A stretch of 64,000 nt of DNA, from NCBI GenBank assembly GCA_024637145.1, contig JAGXFQ010000037.1, forward strand, positions 44,506 through 108,505. Direction: 5' to 3'. A program made the position numbers and the translations under genes. This DNA comes from Desulfobulbaceae bacterium (GTDB taxonomy: Bacteria > Desulfobacterota > Desulfobulbia > Desulfobulbales > SURF-16). This document shows, one piece after another, positions 60,763 through 64,000 of this stretch (positions within the stretch are counted from its first letter, which is position 1; the number at the start of each line of letters is the position of its first letter). The notes below the pieces were generated by a model. It did not search any database, was not told the DNA's origin, and saw only the letters and a list, made by a program, of their open reading frames with translations.

Positions 60763-61476
60763 ATGCGTTGCCCAAAATGTAGTTATATCTCATTTGATAA
60801 AGTGACCTCCTGTGTGAACTGTGCCGCTGATGTAACGGAAATTGCCCACGCCTTAAACGGCACGGCCTTCAAGTCCCTGGGCACTTTTTACCTCGGCACC
60901 CTCATCCCTGATTATGCCCCCGCATTCGGCAGCGATCAGGTGGCTGAAGATTACTCTTTTGAGAGCGGTGCGGATGATCTTGATATCAGCATGGAGGCCA
61001 TGGATGATTTCGGTGATGTCCCTGATCTGCCCGGTGACTTCAGTGACAGAGATTTCTCTGTTGCCGGCTCCGGCCTTGCCGATTTTGAAGAGGAAGAGAT
61101 CTCCCTGGCAGGCCATGAGGTGCCTGATATGGACCTCTCCGCCTTTGAGACTGAGACCTCAGAGATGGATGATGAGGACAAGACGGTTATATACGCTAAT
61201 TCTGATGATGAGGATAAGACGGTTATATACGCCGATTCTGATGATGTTCCGGAATTCGACCTTGGCGGCATGGAATTTGAGGAGGATGTCGATCTTGAGT
61301 TTGCGCCGGAGGGCGGTGCCACCCTTGATCTTTCTGATATCGACCTGAGCCTGGGCGAGGATGAGCTGGAAATGGCCGGGGAGGAAGAGGTCGATCTTGG
61401 CGACCTGGAGATGGAGACCCAGGAGAAGAAAGAAAAAAAAGAAGACAAGGCTGAGCTTCCCGACCTGGAGATCTGA
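60763..61476 (+). CDS. Zinc-ribbon protein with long acidic disordered tail
   Basis: This 237-aa protein has an N-terminal Cys4 zinc ribbon (CPKC...CVNC, Cys 3, 6, 17, 20), then about 190 residues rich in Asp and Glu that are almost certainly disordered. A 14-residue unit DEDKTVIYANSDD is duplicated in tandem around residues 135-160 at both DNA and protein level. Leu/Asp-spaced pieces such as LDLSDIDLSLG repeat toward the end. There is no catalytic domain or membrane segment. Such proteins may bind basic partners, but no function can be assigned. It precedes tRNA-Phe by 132 nt. Confidence 0.75.
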   Translation: MRCPKCSYISFDKVTSCVNCAADVTEIAHALNGTAFKSLGTFYLGTLIPDYAPAFGSDQVAEDYSFESGADDLDISMEAMDDFGDVPDLPGDFSDRDFSVAGSGLADFEEEEISLAGHEVPDMDLSAFETETSEMDDEDKTVIYANSDDEDKTVIYADSDDVPEFDLGGMEFEEDVDLEFAPEGGATLDLSDIDLSLGEDELEMAGEEEVDLGDLEMETQEKKEKKEDKAELPDLEI

Positions 61477-61565
61477 GAAATTCTCTTTTCACCACCTGAT
61501 CCAGAGCGCGAAACATGCTCTTCAAGAAGGCCCCTGAGCACCCCTTTTCAGCCCCAAAATTGTCC

Positions 61566-61595
61566 TTGACAAGGGCGAGGGCTTTGGCGTATTGT
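61566..61595 (+). promoter_or_regulatory. Promoter of tRNA-Phe
   Basis: TTGACA (61566-61571), an 18-nt spacer and TATTGT (61590-61595), 13 nt before the tRNA 5' end. Confidence 0.6.
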
Positions 61596-61608
61596 AGGCG
61601 CTCTTTTC

Positions 61609-61684
<76 letters not shown>

Positions 61685-61690
61685 AGACAT

Positions 61691-61730
61691 TAAAGGGTTT
61701 GTGGCTTTTTGGCTGCAAACCCTTTTTTTT
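61691..61730 (+). terminator. Terminator of tRNA-Phe
   Basis: AAAGGGTTTG pairs with CAAACCCTTT around a 14-nt loop, and the T run continues for eight bases. Confidence 0.85.
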
Positions 61731-62156
61731 GTCTCTGGTCGTCCTATGGTCGTTGTGCCAAAAAAACATCTAATACGCTTGAACCTCTTTCCTTCGCTGG
61801 CCGGCGCTTTTTTGGGCGCTTCCCGCCCCTCCTTCCTGCCAATAATTCCTGAAAAATCGTTGACATAAGAACGCTTCTGGGTCATCTTCCTAACCAAATA
61901 AAATATCTTCGAACAGTTCGAAAAGGTGCCATGTTCAGGTTGTCCTCCTCTGCCAAGGCAGGAGGCAAGGGGGGCTTATTGCCATCATGGCTCTTCAGTT
62001 ATTGCAATAAGGGGAAAATCTGCCCACCTATAGGGGTGATATGACGGACAAGATTCCACTTATTGCACTGTTATGTGCAAAAAAAATATTTAACTAACCA
62101 CAGAAGCCTCCTATCCTTTAAATTGTACAGAAAAACAATCTAATCAGAGAAACTAG
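61731..62156. other. Transition region with palindromes downstream of tRNA-Phe
   Basis: Composition falls from GC-rich to AT-rich across 426 nt with no credible gene. It contains three perfect palindromes or inverted repeats: TTCGAACAGTTCGAA (61908-61922), TTATTGCAATAA (61999-62010) and TTGCAC-N6-GTGCAA (62063-62080). These could be operators for the next gene. No copy of the tRNA 3' end was seen. Confidence 0.5.
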
Positions 62157-63281
62157 ATGAATGAGATAGATAAAAGCCAAACTATAAAAATAGAAAATGA
62201 GAATGATGCATGGGAAATATTTGAAAAAGCATTAGAAGGAGAATTTGATGACCAATCAGATATTGAATTAACATTTTCAAATTGGCCACAAATAGATATT
62301 AAATTAAAAGGCGTAAAGCATAAGGCCTCGCTTACAGCAAAAAACATGGAGGGACTCGTTGAACTTCAAACGACTCTTTTCCGAACCTATGCGCTAACTG
62401 TACACAATAAATTAAACGCAAAGAATTTAACAAACGACGAAAAAGAAAAACTAACCATTATATTCCAAGTATCAGAAGGATCATCAGATGTTTGGGCTGA
62501 ATTAATCAAAGTATTATCTATACTAGCAAAAGATATGACAAAAAAACTAGAACCAAAACATTATGTTATAACTGTACTTGGTATTAGTCTCATTTGGGGC
62601 AGCACAGCAACACTAAGCACCTATCTTCAACACCAAAAAGATCTATTTGTCGCAGAACAACAAACAGTACAAAAAAAGAATGAAATTGATGAAAGAATTT
62701 TTGCCTCTGAACAAGAATTTAGAAAAATGGAAATTCTTACAAATGCATTTCAGTACAACCCACAACTAGAGCAAATTAGAGAAAGTGTTGATGCTATGAA
62801 TGCTAATTTGCTTCAAAAATTCTCTGATGCTGATGAAATTTCAGTTCAAGGAACAAAGAAAATAAAAAGCAAAACAATACAGCAAATATTCAAAAAGAAA
62901 AGAGTTGGAGCAGTGGAAGATAGGTTAGATGGTCTATTTAGAATAATTAAAGTAGACAGCTCAACACCAGACCACTTCAATGTTACAGTAAGAAATATAA
63001 GTGATGGAACAATAGTAAAAATCACAATACAGGATTCATACGTTATAGATAAAAAGAAAAAACAATGTCTTCAAGATGCTGAGTGGAGTAAAGTACCTGT
63101 CCTGTTACGGATGAACATAAAAAGACTCAGAGGCGTTATTGTTAACGCATCTATACTAAATGTTGAAGAGGCACCAGACTCTATCATTGACCTTATTAAC
63201 CAAGGAAAAACAGATATAAAAGTAACGTGGTCTGATAATAAAGGTTTTCAATACATTACAAAAAACAAGAACCATGGCTAA
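62157..63281 (+). CDS. AT-rich orphan single-pass membrane protein
   Basis: This 374-aa protein is not recognised. An N-terminal cytoplasmic-type domain (1 to about 130, Lys/Glu-rich) is followed by one membrane segment (about 134-156, YVITVLGISLIWGS), a charged coiled coil (about 157-240), and a C-terminal beta-rich domain (about 265-370). Codon use is strongly A/T-biased, unlike every gene before the tRNA, a sign of recent transfer. The ribosome site is weak. It lies between tRNA-Phe and an insertion sequence, a typical accessory spot; a defence role is a possibility without direct evidence. Confidence 0.8.
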   Translation: MNEIDKSQTIKIENENDAWEIFEKALEGEFDDQSDIELTFSNWPQIDIKLKGVKHKASLTAKNMEGLVELQTTLFRTYALTVHNKLNAKNLTNDEKEKLTIIFQVSEGSSDVWAELIKVLSILAKDMTKKLEPKHYVITVLGISLIWGSTATLSTYLQHQKDLFVAEQQTVQKKNEIDERIFASEQEFRKMEILTNAFQYNPQLEQIRESVDAMNANLLQKFSDADEISVQGTKKIKSKTIQQIFKKKRVGAVEDRLDGLFRIIKVDSSTPDHFNVTVRNISDGTIVKITIQDSYVIDKKKKQCLQDAEWSKVPVLLRMNIKRLRGVIVNASILNVEEAPDSIIDLINQGKTDIKVTWSDNKGFQYITKNKNHG

Positions 63282-63397
63282 TATCACATAACAATTCACT
63301 AAGCACGACGCGCGAGCACGCCAGTTTTAACGGCTTCGACCAACTCATTGATAGCAACAAAAACACGTTACCTGAGCAGCTCAGTTAACCTTATCAG

Positions 63398-64000
63398 CCC
63401 GTTGAAAAACTCCCATTTTCACTACAAAACAATTGAGTCACCAGCCTGATCGGTTAAAATGCCAAAAAAGCTCACCAACCAAGGGGTTCCAATGGCTATC
63501 GGAAAACGCAACAAACCAAAACAGCAAACGCTCTGGGTGGCGACCAGTGATCTGGCGCCCCGAAGCGGTCACCCTTTTTACACCAGGCTCAACAGCCTTT
63601 TGGATGAAGATACCTTTGATGCATGGCTGGAGCAAGAGTGCGCGCTTTATTTCGCCGCTTGTGGCCGGCCATCGATTCCGCCGGGGGTGTACTTCCGGAT
63701 GCTCTTTATCGGCTACCTGGAGGGCTTCCAGTCCGAGCGCAACATCGCCTGGCATTGTGCCGATCGCATGTCACTACGGGATTTTCTGGGTTATCAACTC
63801 CACGAACGAACCCCCGATCATTCAAGCTTTACGATCTGGCGGCAGCGTCTGCCGCTTGGTCTTTACCGCACGGTTTTCCAGCGGATATTGGGCCTGGTGC
63901 ATCGCCATGGACTGATAGATGCCTATGCCGCCGGGGTGGATTCTTCCACCATTGAGGCCAATGCCTCCCTGCGTCGCCTGGCCCGGAAGGATAGCGGCGC
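63398..64000 (+). mobile_element. IS1182-like insertion sequence, left part
   Basis: The element carries a transposase gene that runs off the window. A probable left end is near 63398, where CCCGTTGAAAAACTCCCATT begins about 94 nt before the gene; the right end and target duplication are outside the window, so the exact boundary is unproven. Confidence 0.65.
63492..64000 (+). CDS. IS1182-family transposase, N-terminal part (runs off the window)
   Basis: The open frame from ATG 63492 reads to the window end without a stop and is not in the ORF list. It encodes MAIGKRNKPKQQTLW, then the DUF772-type domain (FRMLFIGYLEGFQSERNIAWHC, followed by DHSSFTIWRQRLP) and the first catalytic Asp region AAGVDSSTIEANASLRR. 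This is the DDE transposase pattern of the IS1182 group. GC content returns to that of the chromosome core. Whether the copy is intact cannot be judged. Confidence 0.88.
   Translation, partial: MAIGKRNKPKQQTLWVATSDLAPRSGHPFYTRLNSLLDEDTFDAWLEQECALYFAACGRPSIPPGVYFRMLFIGYLEGFQSERNIAWHCADRMSLRDFLGYQLHERTPDHSSFTIWRQRLPLGLYRTVFQRILGLVHRHGLIDAYAAGVDSSTIEANASLRRLARKDSG

Noticed and set aside
61908-61922. LexA-type SOS box
   Set aside because: The GAAC and GTTC half-sites are separated by only one base, unlike known LexA spacing; kept only as an unassigned palindrome.
63433-63915. 160-aa forward ORF in the IS
   Set aside because: Out of frame with the transposase, whose motifs are read from 63492 in another frame.

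Overview
The window is a GC-rich bacterial chromosome segment. It is dense with genes until the last 2.3 kb, which look horizontally acquired. The gene content suggests a Gram-negative, anaerobic or facultatively nitrate-respiring member of the Desulfobacterota (Desulfobulbales-like). The pointers are a periplasmic nitrate reductase operon with multihaem cytochromes, a PilMNOP type IV pilus cluster with a secretin lipoprotein, a DHH-CBS-tRNA nucleotidyltransferase fusion, SecB, an outer-membrane porin, and several MITE-like intergenic repeats. The lineage is an inference from gene content; no marker gene was compared by computation.

Layout. 1-6.7 kb: a ferredoxin-nitroreductase, then napDAGHBC for periplasmic nitrate reduction, closed by a strong terminator. 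6.9-14.4 kb: an unknown small protein, a porin, htpG (reverse strand), a stand-alone receiver, a short ThiC/BzaF-family radical SAM enzyme, a small membrane protein and a MagIII-like DNA glycosylase, which ends in a 164-bp inverted-repeat element. 14.4-20.1 kb: a six-gene reverse-strand operon (unknown protein, Ca/Na antiporter, class II aldolase-dehydrogenase, two unknown proteins, M24 peptidase). 20.3-27.4 kb: dnaG, rpoD, dprA and topA. 27.5-30.5 kb: pyrB, pyrC and lepB (reverse). 31.0-37.6 kb: pilM, pilN, pilO, pilP, an AMIN-STN-TPR protein and a separate secretin. 37.7-48.0 kb: a reverse-strand housekeeping block rpsU, xerD-like recombinase, tRNA nucleotidyltransferase fusion, M50 protease, pgeF, rsmB, uvrA, secB. 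48.1-51.1 kb: a potassium channel fused to a receiver domain, and a GlcD-type oxidase. 51.4-57.0 kb: ddl, then reverse-strand serS, moeA, mobA, mobB and hinT. 57.3-61.5 kb: MTA/SAH deaminase, a YqaA-type membrane protein, pcm, a small lipoprotein and an acidic zinc-ribbon protein. 61.6-64.0 kb: tRNA-Phe followed by an AT-rich orphan membrane gene and the left part of an IS1182-like insertion sequence.

How the genes work together. NapC, NapH and NapG bring electrons to NapB/NapA for nitrate reduction in the periplasm. NapD handles the Tat-exported NapA precursor. MoeA, MobA and MobB, 50 kb away, make and assemble the bis-MGD cofactor that NapA needs. dnaG-rpoD-dprA-topA is a common information-processing cluster. 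The pil genes encode the inner-membrane platform and outer-membrane channel of a type IV pilus, with the usual PilQ split into two proteins.

Items most worth a second look: (1) three polypurine/polypyrimidine hairpin repeats placed directly upstream of start codons (46.6, 53.9 and 56.5 kb), two of which lack a Shine-Dalgarno sequence; (2) the split PilQ; (3) the K+ channel-RCK-receiver fusion with an altered filter; (4) the tRNA-Phe-linked AT-rich orphan gene; (5) intergenic elements whose tips form the stop codons of the flanking genes.
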